DNA of 64,000 nt. Origin: Selaginella moellendorffii. Taxonomy: Eukaryota > Streptophyta > Lycopodiopsida > Selaginellales > Selaginellaceae. The stretch spans positions 1 through 64,000 of the forward strand of contig NW_003314284.1 of the NCBI RefSeq assembly GCF_000143415.4, given 5' to 3'. The translations under genes and the position numbers were made by a program. The first letter of the stretch is position 1, and every line of letters begins with the position of its first letter. The notes below the pieces were generated by a model, which searched no databases, was not told where the DNA came from, and saw only the letters and a list, made by a program, of their open reading frames with translations. Shown one piece after another: positions 1 to 11,168 of this stretch.

Positions 1-189
1 AGTTGCAAGCGGGCTTGGCGGCGAGCTGCGCGATCGGATCGCCCACGCCCCAGCGCTCGTTGTTCCATCGCCCTTGCCATTTCTTTGATTCGAAACTTCC
101 GGACCTGTTCCAAGCGATTCTTCCATCATCGTTTCGGGATTTGAGGACTTACGAGCTGGAAGATCGACAAAAGAAAGGGCAAAAGGAGG

Positions 190-600
190 ATAGGGTTCGA
201 TTTTACCTCTCAAAAGCCTCGACCACTGAGAAACGTACTTGGAGTAAGAGTTCGCACCCTTGGAGGCATGGAGGGCAATGAGATCACTCTTCTGAAGGCC
301 ATGGGTGTTTGCACTGTGCTGGGAGATTCTCTCCAAGGGCAAGTAAATCTGTGCTTGAATTCTTTCTAGTAGTTGAGTTTATATGTATGGAAAGTGTGGG
401 CTCATTGAGATGCATTTGATTGAGCGGGATGAAACACGATGATCACTGTCTATGTGTCGCATGAGTGTGGTAAGCAAGCAATCCACCTCTATGCATACTT
501 GTGTCTGGAAGGGTTCTTATTAGTTGAGCAATAGTCTTGAAGTGCAATTATGTTTTAGTGTGAGCCTTGGACGATTGTCATTTAGCACATATACTTGGCA
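190..600 (+). pseudogene. Decayed PPR gene fragment
   Basis: Short stretches in different frames read like PPR protein: a segment with MEGNEITLLKAMGVC near 268-310, then YGKCGLIE near 378-402, then CGKQAIHLYAYLCLEG near 468-520. These are, in the usual order, the end of one PPR motif, the YGKCG turn typical of plant PPR repeats, and the next motif. Frameshifts and stops separate them, so no product is expected. The plus orientation is opposite to the intact PPR gene at 3974-5917. Identification rests on motif resemblance only. Confidence 0.6.
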
Positions 601-2995
601 TGGAAAGTTGCAATATGCATTTCTGATAGAGCAAAATGCAGGCCTAAGATAAAAAAAGATCACCTTCTCATGGCTTTAGATGCTTGTTTTTCTCTTGAAG
701 TTCTTTGAACTGCTAATCACATTCATAAGTTGTAGTTGGTTATGGGTTGGATTTTTCTCTTTAAGTGGAAAATTTATGGAAAATGCAGGGATGCATACAA
801 TGTGTTTGCTATAAAATAAAGGTGATCATTTGAATTGTCATGGTTACTGGACATGCTCAATGTGAACATTATTTACAGCAAGGTGAAGGAAAAAAAAGAA
901 ATGAATTGCATAGTCTATGCAAAAATTTCATAATGAATTGATTCAAGTCTTTTAATCACAAAAGAGATCAGAACCTTTTGGTAAAATTGATAGTAGCCTG
1001 AAAAGATATTACTAAATAATAAGAAAATTTATTATAACTAGGAATGCCCTTAGTGAAGTTGGGAATTTTGCTTACCATTCTCATATATTTAAAACCAAAG
1101 AGCCCATTAGCAAGTTTACAATGCCCTAACACTAAATGCAATGTGATTTTAGCCCTCTTAACACACACATTTTTTCTGTTTTTGCAAAGTGATTCTATTT
1201 CTTTTTCTATATGGGGTAATTTATCTTTTAACTATTGGGCAGGAATATTGCACACTTTTGTGGCTTTGACATTTTAATATGTTAGGATGTATTATAAAGA
1301 TTTATTAAATTTAGCATCAAATAGAACAAATAATAATTCTCATTGTACCACCCTCTAGAAACTAGGTAGTTGTAAGTAATCAAAGATAACAAAATTACAT
1401 TATATATTGAGAATTACATGACAAAGAATTACATCATATGTTGAGAATTACATGACAGAGAATTACACTACATGTTAAAATTGACATTTAGTAAATTTAA
1501 TTTGCTTTCAATTAAGTTCAACATAAATGGTAGAGTGTCAAAAGAGCAAAGCTCTTGGGAAAGTTATGGCTTTCAACTTCCATTAACGAGCATGAACTTA
1601 TAAGGAAGTATAGTAAATTATAAATAACTAAAAAGAACAAATTGAGAGACAATCTATAATTCAAATATAGAGGGAAATAACAAAAGCACACCCTTTTTTC
1701 CAATTAGTTTGGGATACTTAGGGGGTTAAAACGTCTTAGGTTTGAGTATTGGGATATTTGGGGGTTAAGTCTCCTTATGTTTGAGTAATACTGGGCTGGG
1801 TGGCTTCTCAAAAAATCTAAATTCTCGAACCCAATCTCAAATCTCAGACTTAGTTTCAAACTTAGTCTCAATCTTATCTGATGAGCTTTTTATTGTTCTA
1901 GTTTTGATTTTGGAATCTTTTCGCCTACAACAACTTAGGGGAGTTGATTCCAAACAATAATATGTATATTGTGGGAGTATAATTATTTAACACTTGGTAC
2001 ATTTGTAGAAATAAAAATTGAAAAGCTAGGGTAGTGCGAGCTACTCCTTTAAAGGAAACAGGTGGTTTTATCACTGATCATTGTTGCTTTGTCATTTTGG
2101 AACATCATTTCATTAGTTTTTGTTCCTTCAAATATTAATTAAATTAGTGCCTTAATAGTTTTAGAACCAATTGAGAAGAAAAAAACTAGTAGATGGACTG
2201 TCCATGAAAATGCACGATTTGATATTTGAAGTAGATGTAAGCGACTAAATTTTCAATTCTACTTTAGTCACTTAATCACACCTCCGACCACTTGAAGGAG
2301 TCTCACTCACAACCTCCATAAGTCCTATTTTGAACTTAGGGGCTTGCTAACCCCAAGAATGACATCCAAGCTACTCAACCATTGCACTGTGTCCAAGTGC
2401 TTTATGTGTCTGATCCCATGACCGACACCCCAAAGTACCACCGACATATCAGTTTGTTACGCTAAGGCCATACCCATTTACATTGGTTACACCGGTGGTC
2501 TAACACCACCTACATCACAGTCCCGTCTCTCAAAGACTGAGCCATCCATTTATGAGTGATCATCCCAGATCCACTCCTTAGCATCTTTAGGATGCCCACA
2601 GACAAGAGGAATAACTTTCGCCAATATCTTTTTTCCGGTCCCCACCAAGTCCCTTTCTGTCTATGCCATGTTTGCTAATATTGTCACTGGATTAAGTCGG
2701 CTGCGACTGGGTCTTGTACAACGGTTTACCTCTACACTTACCTGATAGCCATCATCTCAGCAACCGGGTTCCCGTAATAAAAAAATCATACCATGTACTT
2801 GAACCATATGACAGGGGTTTCTTTGTTTGCGAAATCCATGGCGTTTTGTTAGATCGCCCACCGGACGAGATTATCCCCCGCATTCATGCTGCTCGGCATT
2901 TCGTCCTTGGCAAAGCCCCTTTGGAGTTAGAAGGACTGGAGGAATCGATCATCGTGGCGGCGCTCGATTGCCTCGCCTACCACCCTGTATGAATG
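600..2995. other. AT-rich intergenic stretch, no gene recognised
   Basis: No convincing coding sequence. A short imperfect tandem motif (gagaattacatgac-like) repeats around 1408-1478. From about 2700 the base composition rises toward coding levels, and an open frame at 2714-2992 (+) has no recognisable domain; it may be leftover sequence upstream of the aspartic-peptidase remnant. Confidence 0.5.
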
Positions 2996-3936
2996 GAACA
3001 GCAACATCAAGATCTCTTCCAAAACAGCCAGCAATATCACATATTGGATCCCCTTGCATTCCCGCTGTCAGCCAAGGGCGAGCCCGAGACCAATCCACCG
3101 GAGCTCTTCAAGTGATGCCGAGATCAAGCTCGCTGTGTGTGCCAACTTCAAACTCGAGCAAAAGCGAGCCTGAAGAGGACGCGAGCACCCGACTTGGAGC
3201 AGGGCTGAGAGTGAAAACACGATTGTCCGAAGTTGATGCCTGTTTCGTCGCTGAGATCTCCAGCCAAGTGCTTCGGCAAGCTCGCCTCCAGCTCCCGGAG
3301 TGTCCAGTCTTGCAGGCATCTCTCAACTGCATTGATTCAGGACGCCGGGACCGTGAGAGACGTGGATAGTATCTTTGGGCTCTCTCAAGGCGAAACGAGC
3401 CCTCTCTTCTTTGGAGACGCTGCGCTCTCCCTGCAGTCATCCCCAGCACTGAGCTGGCCGATTCGATCACGCGGAGCACGCCACTCCTCTTCAGCTCTAG
3501 TGTCGAGTCTAATCTCTATCTCCACAGCGTTTACGTGAACGACGTGTGGGCCGGGTCTGAGGCCAACACCGGCTGGACCGTCTTCGACTCGGGCTCCCCA
3601 GTGACATCTCTAACCGGTGCCTACAACGTGACGGAAATCTTCGCCAGCATGGTCGATCTTCCGCAGGTGAGTGTCCCACACTTGGACAAGTGCTTCAACA
3701 CCTCGGGCCACGAAAATTACAGGTTCCCCTCGATCAGCTTCCGCTTTGCTAACGGCGCGGAGCTCCGGCCACCCCAGGAGAACGTAATGTCCGTCGATGG
3801 CGACCTTGCATGCTTAACTGTTGGGCGAGGGGGCATTAACATCATTGGAAATATCATGCAGCAGAACTATCACGTCCTCTACGACTTGAAATCGGTCAGG
3901 CTCTCGTTTCGTCGTGCTCGATCCCACGAGCTTTAG
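2996..3936 (+). pseudogene. Nepenthesin/A1-type aspartic peptidase pseudogene
   Basis: The 3' part, open in one frame from about 3463 to the stop at 3936, is a clear C-terminal lobe of a plant A1 aspartic peptidase. It has the second active-site motif as DSGS (VFDSGSPVTSL) and the closing block IIGNIMQQNYHVLYDL. Just upstream, in another frame, lies FGLSQGETSPLFFGDAAL, another family hallmark, so at least one frameshift separates the two. A propeptide-like stretch (RDQAR...LQTR) near 3110-3170 contains stops. The first catalytic Asp motif is not visible. The middle also contains a 27-base patch identical to the neighbouring PPR gene. The copy is broken and probably inactive. Confidence 0.75.
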
Positions 3937-3973
3937 ATTCGACTTACATGTATAGTTTTTGTCTTTCAAGTCA

Positions 3974-5917
3974 CTAGATTCTTTCACGCTTGCATTTGTA
4001 GATGTTGGAGAGAGCCAAGTATGGAGATGCATTCCTGGGCTCCAGCTCGAAAACCCGCTCGGCAGCCACCCAAGAAACTTGATCCACGGATGAAGTTTTG
4101 GTGTGGACCCTGGAGGCCGCGAGAAGGGACATCCACGCCGTGGCAGTGGGCTCAAAAGGCATGAGTTCCATGAGCTCGTTTGCGTGCTGGAGCTGCCCGA
4201 GCCGAGCAAGCATGTCCACAATACACCGGTAGTGATCGCTTGCGGGTGTAACATTGTAGTCCTGGATCATTGAGATGAGGCAGTCGCAGCAGCGGTGGAG
4301 CGATCCGGCATGGCTCAGGGCGGAGAGGATGTTGATGAAGGTGGTATCCGTCGCGCGGACTCCCTGGAGCTCCATTTCCTGGAGCTTTTCAAATGCCGAG
4401 TGAATATGACCGACCTGGGCATATGCGGCAAGCATTGTGTTCCACGCACAGGCATCTCTCAACTGCATTGATTCAAAGATCGAGAGAGCTTTACTCGTGT
4501 TGCCGCATTTTCCATACATGTTGACAAGAGCATTCCCCAAAGCGCCCTCGAGATCGAGGCCAAGATCTTCGATGCATTCGTGGACCAACTTGCCGCGGAG
4601 AATGTCCGAGTGAAGCGAGCTCGCATCGAGAAGGGTGATGAGAGTGATCTTTGTTGGGAGAATCCCTTCCAAGGACATCCTACAAAAGAGATGAAAGGCT
4701 TCTAGCGGATGCCCGTTTTGAGCATTGGCAGTGATCATCGCAGTCCAAGAAACCACACACTTCTTATCGAGGCTATCAAAGATGCCTCTCGCAATGTCAA
4801 CTCTATCACACTTTCCGTACATGTTGATGAGTGTGTTTACAAGGTTAGAATGCGAATTAAGCCCCAATCTCACAATCCGTTCATGAATGAGCTTGCCTTG
4901 GCTGAGATCTTGCAACGCAATGCACGCGTCCAAGAGGGCAAGAAACACTACGTTGTCGGGCCTGACTCCCTCGAGATCCATTCTTCTAAAGATCTCCAAA
5001 GCCTTGCGAAGGTTTCCATTTTGTGTGTGAGCATTGATCGCCGCGGTCCAAGCAACCACATTGCAGTGCTGTTCTAGGGAGGTTGTAAAGACCCGCATTG
5101 CGTTCTCTATGTCGCCAAGATTCCCGTACATCTCGATCAAGCTGCAACACACCATTGGAAGCAATCCAGATCGAGAAATCCGGGTTTCAAGATCCAAGAG
5201 ATTGATTCGAATGTGATGATACGGATGGAGCTTTGAAAGGGCTGTACAGAGGGCAATGTATGTGATTCCGTTGGCCACAATCCCCTCGAGCTCCATTCTT
5301 CGAAACAGCAAAAGCGCGCCCGGATGCCCTTTTCGGGCATATGCAGAAATCATACAAGTCCAAGTGATAACATCTTTGGTTTCAAGTCTTTCGAACATAG
5401 TTTTTGTTTCTTGTAGATTCAGCCAGATGCTGTATAAATTGAGCAGTGCATTTTTCAAGACAAGATCAGAAGCAAGACCCAATTCGTGAACGCAAGTTCG
5501 AAGCAACACAATGTCTGCTGCAGACGCGATCTCGGCCAAAGCATCAATAGTCGCAATCAAGGCTATTCGATCGGGTTTTATGCCCTCCAAATTCATTTTC
5601 CAGAAGCACAAACGCGCAGATAAAAAATGCCCATTTTGGGCAAATGCGGAAATCATCATTGTCCACGAGAAAACATTCCGCTTACGAATGCTCTCGAAAA
5701 CAAAACATGCGTCATCGATCGCGCTGCACTTTCCATACATTTCGACGATCAAGTTATCAACAAATGTGGTCGTCGCTTGCTTCCAAATCCGGGCGTGAAG
5801 CTGTCTCGCGTGTGCGAGGCTTCTGGAATTCCCACAGGCTCGAAGCAACGGAGCATATTCCGCATCCCTGGTTTGGTGTGGAAGCAAGAAAGGCCGGGCA
5901 TGGGTAACGCAGCACAT
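3974..5917 (-). CDS. Pentatricopeptide repeat protein, intronless
   Basis: A 647-residue protein made almost entirely of degenerate 31-36-residue PPR motifs with plant signatures (NALVNMYGKCG, VSWTAMITANAQNGH, DACAWNTMLAAYAQVGH). The last 100 residues form an E-type extension (YRCIVDMLARLGQLQ, then ELEPRNASPYLALSNIY). There is no DYW domain; the stop comes shortly after the E motif. PPR proteins of this class bind organellar RNA and usually act in editing or processing in plastids or mitochondria. The N terminus is short before the first repeat and I cannot judge a transit peptide. The ATG at 5917 is the first in the open frame. The RNA target cannot be read from sequence. Confidence 0.9.
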   Translation of the reverse strand: MCCVTHARPFLLPHQTRDAEYAPLLRACGNSRSLAHARQLHARIWKQATTTFVDNLIVEMYGKCSAIDDACFVFESIRKRNVFSWTMMISAFAQNGHFLSARLCFWKMNLEGIKPDRIALIATIDALAEIASAADIVLLRTCVHELGLASDLVLKNALLNLYSIWLNLQETKTMFERLETKDVITWTCMISAYARKGHPGALLLFRRMELEGIVANGITYIALCTALSKLHPYHHIRINLLDLETRISRSGLLPMVCCSLIEMYGNLGDIENAMRVFTTSLEQHCNVVAWTAAINAHTQNGNLRKALEIFRRMDLEGVRPDNVVFLALLDACIALQDLSQGKLIHERIVRLGLNSHSNLVNTLINMYGKCDRVDIARGIFDSLDKKCVVSWTAMITANAQNGHPLEAFHLFCRMSLEGILPTKITLITLLDASSLHSDILRGKLVHECIEDLGLDLEGALGNALVNMYGKCGNTSKALSIFESMQLRDACAWNTMLAAYAQVGHIHSAFEKLQEMELQGVRATDTTFINILSALSHAGSLHRCCDCLISMIQDYNVTPASDHYRCIVDMLARLGQLQHANELMELMPFEPTATAWMSLLAASRVHTKTSSVDQVSWVAAERVFELEPRNASPYLALSNIYKCKRERI

Positions 5918-5984
5918 CTCATTTCCAGCATTGAATTAAATGACATTACAATGTTCCCGCTACATTGTGTGTTACATAAATATT

Positions 5985-6290
5985 ATTCAAGAAACTTTCA
6001 TCCCCCTCGAGCTCTGTCGACGCAGATTGAGTTTGGACGAGATCCAGATCCAAAGCCTTAACGGTTTTCTTTTGATCCCAGAGATTTAGCTTCTTCTCAA
6101 GAAGAAGCCGCTGCGTTTGTTTCAGTATCTTCTACATTCAAGAAACTTTGATCCTGCTCGAGCTTTGCCACCGCAGATTGAGTTTGGACGAGATTCAGAT
6201 CCAAAGCTGCTCTCAGGCTTAAAGGTAGAGCTCCAGTTTTTCTTTGGATTCCAGAGATTTAGCTTCTTCTCAAGAAAGAAGAGGAAGAGC
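5985..6290. repeat. Two-copy direct tandem repeat, period about 151 bases
   Basis: A unit beginning attcaagaaactttcatcc at 5985 recurs at 6136 with a few substitutions. Both copies continue through a shared GATTGAGTTTGGACGAGAT core and a later AGAGATTTAGCTTCTTCTC block. The unit shows no coding resemblance I recognise. It lies just upstream of the PPR gene start. Confidence 0.85.
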
Positions 6291-7408
6291 TTCACAGAAC
6301 AGAGAATTCAGTCATCTAGAAGAACACCCAAAGAGATTAAGAGAGAAAAAACATGTATTAAACCTGCAAGATCTCCAAGGTCCTCATGGATCGATACATT
6401 CACCAATCCCTCCGATTCTACTTCGGCATGAACTTCCTCCACAGCACTTTTTGTTACCACAACGTATACAACGCCCATCTGAAATGGTCAGATGATTAGA
6501 TTCAACATCAAAACCTGGCTTCCTTGTTACCTTGGAACATGGCTGCTGAAGAGCTTATTGTCATGAACACAAATGAGATGTAGACAATGATGAACAAAGC
6601 TAGACTCAGCTTCTGAAGAATACCCATACCCCTCTTGAGCCAGACCAAATTGATTTGAAGTTATGTCTTCATCTTATAGATATGCAAAGTCAGCTGTACA
6701 GTGGCTGAAACATAGCACATGGTTTCTTGGTTTAAGAATTTCAAACATTCAACAAGCAAGTGGTTGGATCTTGAAAACTAATTGTTTTTTTCCGATATAT
6801 AGAACTCTCCAGACATCACTACCGCCCGCGCCACACCCCAAACTCTGATCGTCAAGAATTCTCCCCACCACGATTGGAAAAACATAGTAAACTGAGTTGG
6901 TACTAAATCACTGAACTGGTAAATGCAAGTAGTTCCACAACACTACAATTACACCTCACAGCACTGTCACACCTCATGGCCACCCCAACCGGCCTCAAAC
7001 CTGGCGGGAGGATGTATGCGAGTGTCGAAACGTTCAAGAAGCTTGCAAGTTCACTGATAGTGGTCCAATAGTTTCTCCATCTTTTCATGGATGAAAAGAT
7101 GGAGAAACCTCTCCTGGAGGCCGGACTGACAGCAAATTTTCATCCAGAGCCACACCATTTTTGAGCTCCAACCCCATTTCTTAAAAATGTGGAGCAAACG
7201 GTCTCCGGTGTTTTCAGGCGATAGTGAGAGAGTCTGTTGTTGTTGCGAACTCAAGATGGTAGACACGAACTCAGTCATTACAAGCCTTTATAAATCTTCT
7301 TTAATGGTGATTTTATACAGTATGTTACTCAAGATTATTAAATTAGCTTCTAAACGCGAGGGAGGAGATTTGGTGTTTAGGCTAGCGGATAAAGCTGCTG
7401 AAAAAAAA
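6291..7408. other. Intergenic, no gene recognised
   Basis: Short open frames on both strands show no recognisable domain. The last 100 bases before 7409 are in frame with the TSPO start and contain alternative upstream ATGs (for example 7322), so TSPO might carry a short N-terminal extension. Confidence 0.5.
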
Positions 7409-8265
7409 ATGGATTGGGGAGCGATTCTGGGGCTGATCGTGGCGATAGCCATCCCAGTGGCCGGAGGATTTGCGGGAGCGAAATTTGGAGCCGTAAGTTT
7501 CAATCGCCCAAAGTCTCAGTTGCCCAAGTTTAAATTTCCCATGTTCTTGCAGCTTGGTACAGGCAGCTCAACAAGCCTCCATGGACGCCTCCGGTAAAAT
7601 GGAAAAATCCCTCACTTGTTTCTTCTAACTTCTTTCTCTGCTTGTGCCAGAGCTGGGTCTTTCCTGTAATGTGGACAGCTCTCTACATTCTCATGGGGAT
7701 CGCGTCCTGGCTTGTCTGGAAAGATGGAGGTAATTAGAAACCTTTGAGAAGCATCTCATCACAAGTTCTTTCCTGTAAATTTTCCTTCGTTTCCAGGTTT
7801 TAAGAGGCACGCGCTTCCTCTAGCCATTTACATCGTTCAGGTTATAAAATTCCTCACTTTTGGTTTTTATTCAGAAGAAAGAGCTGAGTTTTCATTTGTG
7901 GTTGTTGCAGCTCATACTAAACTTTGCATGGACGCCAATCTTTTTCGGCTACCATCGATTTGTAAGTTGGCGCTTGTGAAATTTTTGCTCCTGGCTGACA
8001 GTGTGTTGTCACAGGATTTCGCATTTGCTGAAATAGTTCTGCTGTGGCTGGCCATCCTTGCAACTATTATCCTCTTCTGGCCAGTGAGTCATGCAGCTGC
8101 ATATTTACTTATACCATACATTCTCTGGTAAGTGGCTGCACTTCTTAGAAATAAAAGAATTACATTGTTTCATCCAGGGTGACACTGGCTGCATCCATCA
8201 ATCTCTACGTTTTGATCTACAATCCATCAGATGGGTTAACTCAACCTCTTCAAGAATCTTACTAG
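7409..8265 (+). CDS. TSPO: Translocator protein TSPO (TspO/MBR family)
   Basis: Seven short exons: about 7409-7496, 7553-7593, 7651-7729, 7797-7840, 7911-7961, 8015-8127 and 8178-8265. The product is a roughly 155-residue, five-helix membrane protein. Hallmarks are WYRQLNKPPWTPPSWVFP after the first helix, the ILNFAWTPIFFG segment, and a C-terminal helix with AASINLYVLIYN. TspO/MBR proteins bind tetrapyrroles and sterol-like ligands; plant forms lie in secretory or mitochondrial membranes and respond to stress. The N terminus starts directly with the first helix, unlike angiosperm forms with a long hydrophilic extension. The first donor is ambiguous: cutting at 7496 keeps the frame (V-T-W), while the better-looking GT at 7493 does not. 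An in-frame ATG at 7322 is an alternative start. Confidence 0.9.
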
Positions 8266-8625
8266 ATCACAACATGAACACCAAGAAACTCACTAGATCA
8301 AAACATGAACATCAAAATGGACTCCTCTTTGTTATTTCGTTTTCTGTTTTTTCTTGAGAATAATACTCGTCTGTGAATCTTAAATCTTAAATTTGGCAAG
8401 TTACTTCAAAGGAGATCGTTTCTCAAAGTGAGGAAAAGCAGAAGCATGTTTTTATTGCTCAGAGACAAGACCTTTCAAGCTGGAAATGGTCATCAGAGAA
8501 GAGCCTCCTTCTAGCAGCTGCTGCTGCAGGGTGGCTTTCAGACCGGCCTTTGATTCCTCATTGCGAGAAAAATTTCAATGCAAGCGTATGGTTTGCAAAA
8601 GAGTTAGTGAGAATTCAGAAGTTTC
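8266..8625. other. Convergent intergenic space between TSPO and ZNF593
   Basis: 3' flanks of two convergent genes. An open plus frame continues from here across 8403-8759, but it is antisense to ZNF593 coding exons and I do not call it. Confidence 0.6.
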
Positions 8626-9185
8626 TTACGAGGATACAACTCCGAGCTTTGGCCCGTTATCCGGTTTGCCCTGCCCAGCCGCGAGTTCCGCGTCTAGTTG
8701 ACAATGTGGAGCTGGGCCTTGCATGGCCTTCACTCTATCGAGAGGTGAAAGAAGATTAAAGCAGGCCTCGCAAAGAACAAGGGAGAAAAAACAAACCTTT
8801 TCTTATGCCGTTTGGTCTTAAAATGCTCTTCCATGATGGAAGACGACGAGAAATACCGGCTGAAAGAAGCAAGCGTTTATAAAGAATGAAAGACAAGGAA
8901 TCGGCGCTTAACTCGCAATGCAAGCAGTAGAACTGCCCCATTCCAGGGAGATCCTCGTCTCGAGCTCGCGCGGGCGCCCCTTCGTCCATAGACGACTCCA
9001 AATTCTTCACCTCCGAATAGATCATATCATCGCGTGCCTGGAATCTGTCAAGGAGAACACCACCAATGCCTACCAATCATCAGAGAAGCAAAAAGGATAT
9101 CCTTGACCAGGAATTTGGCCCGCCGCGCGCTCTTGTGGGAGTATTTCTTCTTCGCCGGCTTCTTGTGATTCGGGCACCGCCCCAT
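8626..9185 (-). CDS. ZNF593/Bud20-type C2H2 zinc finger protein
   Basis: Four exons on the minus strand: 9108-9185, 8913-9037, 8797-8859 and 8626-8734. The product opens MGRCPNHKKPAKKKYSHKSA, continues with an acidic DEDLPGMGQFYCLHC block, then a single C2H2 finger (CLHC ... EEHFKTKRHKKR), and ends PAPHCQLDAELAAG, all diagnostic of this family. Yeast Bud20 is a shuttling factor on pre-60S ribosomes that helps nuclear export; a similar role is inferred. The intron 1 donor (GTCAAG after codon 26) is weak but is the choice that keeps the frame into ARDDMIYSEV. It is head-to-head with BCKDH E1-beta, 141 bases between ATGs, with two telo-boxes between them. Confidence 0.9.
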
Positions 9186-9192
9186 TCCTGAT

Positions 9193-9217
9193 AAACCCTA
9201 ATTCTATAAACCCTAAA
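9193..9217. promoter_or_regulatory. Two telo-box motifs in a bidirectional promoter
   Basis: AAACCCTA occurs at 9193-9200 and again at 9208-9215, in the 141-base space between the divergent ZNF593 and BCKDH E1-beta starts. Telo-boxes are common near the start sites of plant translation and ribosome-biogenesis genes. Confidence 0.6.
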
Positions 9218-9326
9218 CTCGTGGATACGGAAGACTTTCTCGTACGGGTAGCTCATGGATAACTCAGTCGAGTCAGGTGAGAAGCGTCTTAGGTAGGGCA
9301 ATCAATCCGCTCCAGCCGATTCAAGA

Positions 9327-11168
9327 ATGGGGCGGTTTCACGGTAGGGTATTTGGAGCTCTCTCTGGGCGCCGATCGTTCTCTTCTTCATCTTCTCCTTC
9401 TTCCGCCACAATTCCATGCGAGACGAAGCGCATGAATCTCTTCTCGGCAGTGAACGAGGCGCTTCACATTGCGCTGGAATCGGATCCAAGGCAAGAAATC
9501 GCTGTAGCATTTCTTTCATGAAAATTTTCACGGGAATTCCTTGGGCAGGGCCTACGTGTTTGGAGAAGATGTTAAATTCGGTGGAGTTTTTAGGTGCACT
9601 AGCGGGCTGGCGGATGCGTTTGGTACGCATCGAGTTTTCAACACTCCTTTGTGCGAGCAAGTAACAATGGATCACAAAGAAAAAAAAAAAAAAAAACTGT
9701 TCGACGATTGAAAAGTTGCTTTCTCTCCTTAACAGGGACTCGTTGGATTTGGAATTGGTCTTGCTGCTATGGTTAGACATGACGATACTTCTTTTCTTTT
9801 TCCTGGCTAACTCCAAGTCTTGAGTTTGCAGGGAAATCGTGCTATCGCCGAGATCCAGTTCGCAGACTACATTTTCCCAGCGTTTGATCAGGCAAGTTGA
9901 CAGTACCTGGCTTGCTTTTCGATGAAAATCTAAAATAAACTATGGCTCAGCTCGTGAACGAAGCTGCAAAGTTCCGGTACAGGAGCGGAAATGCTTTTAA
10001 TTGTGGAGGTGAGAACTGTCTGTTTTTCTATCCTTTTTGCTCGTACTATTTACTACTCACAAAAGTGTGTGCTTGACTAGTTGTGCAGGTCTCACTGTAA
10101 GATCTCCGTATGGTGCCGTAGGACATGGAGGCCACTATCATTCCCAGTCCCCAGAAGCTTTTTTTTGCCATGTTCCTGGTCTAAAGGTATGCTCAATCAA
10201 GATGGCTTTAATGGCAAAGGTTCTTCTTTTGTCAGGTGGTGATTCCAAGGAATCCGTCACAAGCGAAAGGATTGTTGCTTGCTTCTATCAGAGACCCGAA
10301 TCCTGTTATATTTTTCGAACCGAAGGTGAGGATTGAGGAAGGACGTCCACTTTCTCTACGGGAAAATTCTCATAATTGTTGATGGATGTCGATCATTTCC
10401 AGTGGCTGTATCGTCTATCCGTGGACGAGGTTCCAGAGGGAGATTACATGCTTCCTTTGTCCAACGCAGAGGTACACCGTTGGAGAACTAAAAACGATTC
10501 ATTCTGTGCACTAACTCGGGCTCGCAGGTGATACGCGAGGGGACAGACATTACACTAGTTGCGTGGGGAGCGCAACTCGCAGTAATGCAGCAAGCATGCG
10601 CCGAGGCCGAAAAGGTACTGTGCTCGTGTTTCTTTCGGCAAAAGGTGACCAAGTTTGTGTTCTTCCAGGAAGGAATCTCGTGTGAGCTCATTGATCTGAG
10701 AACTCTCATTCCATGGGACAAGGAACTCGTGGAAGCTTCGGTGAACAAAACGGGGAAGTTGATAGTAAGTCTTCGCAAATTAACGTTTCTTTTTTGTTGT
10801 GTTTTTGGTGTGTTACGTTAACACGAAACTTTCAGGTTAGCCATGAAGCGCCAGTAACTGGAGGTTTTGGCGCAGAGATCGCAGCAACCATTGCGGAGCG
10901 TTGTTTTCTACGGGTACATTAAGTTTACTTGTTCTTCGGCTGAAATTCGTTGGTGCTTTTTTGTTTGGATCTTCTTGGACAGCTCGAGGCCCCGATTGCG
11001 AGAGTATGCGGCCTTGACACGCCGTTTCCTCTTGTCTTTGAGCCATTCTACATGCCTACAGCAAACAAAGTAAGCACGGCTTGATCCGCGGCTTTGACAA
11101 CCATTTTTTATTCTCTCTCCATTTACTTCCAGGTTTTAGACGCAATCAAAGCGGCTGTAAAATTCTAA
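9327..11168 (+). CDS. BCKDHB: Branched-chain 2-oxoacid dehydrogenase E1 beta subunit
   Basis: Thirteen exons: 9327-9490, 9549-9660, 9736-9771, 9832-9891, 9951-10008, 10089-10186, 10236-10325, 10403-10471, 10528-10614, 10669-10764, 10836-10913, 10983-11069, 11133-11168. The protein begins with an Arg/Ser-rich presequence of about 30 residues typical of mitochondrial import. Transketolase-type blocks follow ([44 protein letters not shown]), then the C-terminal E1-beta domain ([28 protein letters not shown]). With E1-alpha it decarboxylates the 2-oxoacids of Leu, Ile and Val in the matrix. Introns 1 and 4 start with GC instead of GT (AG|GCAAGA and CAG|GCAAGT). Protein continuity across both junctions supports this. 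Confidence 0.95.

Noticed and set aside
4709-5077. Plus-strand ORF inside the PPR gene
   Set aside because: Antisense shadow of intact PPR repeats.
8095-8107. GT...AG pair inside TSPO exon 6
   Set aside because: It would be a 13-base intron; reading through keeps the TSPO fold.
8403-8759. Plus-strand open frame of about 118 codons
   Set aside because: It is antisense to the last exons of ZNF593, whose spliced protein matches a known family.
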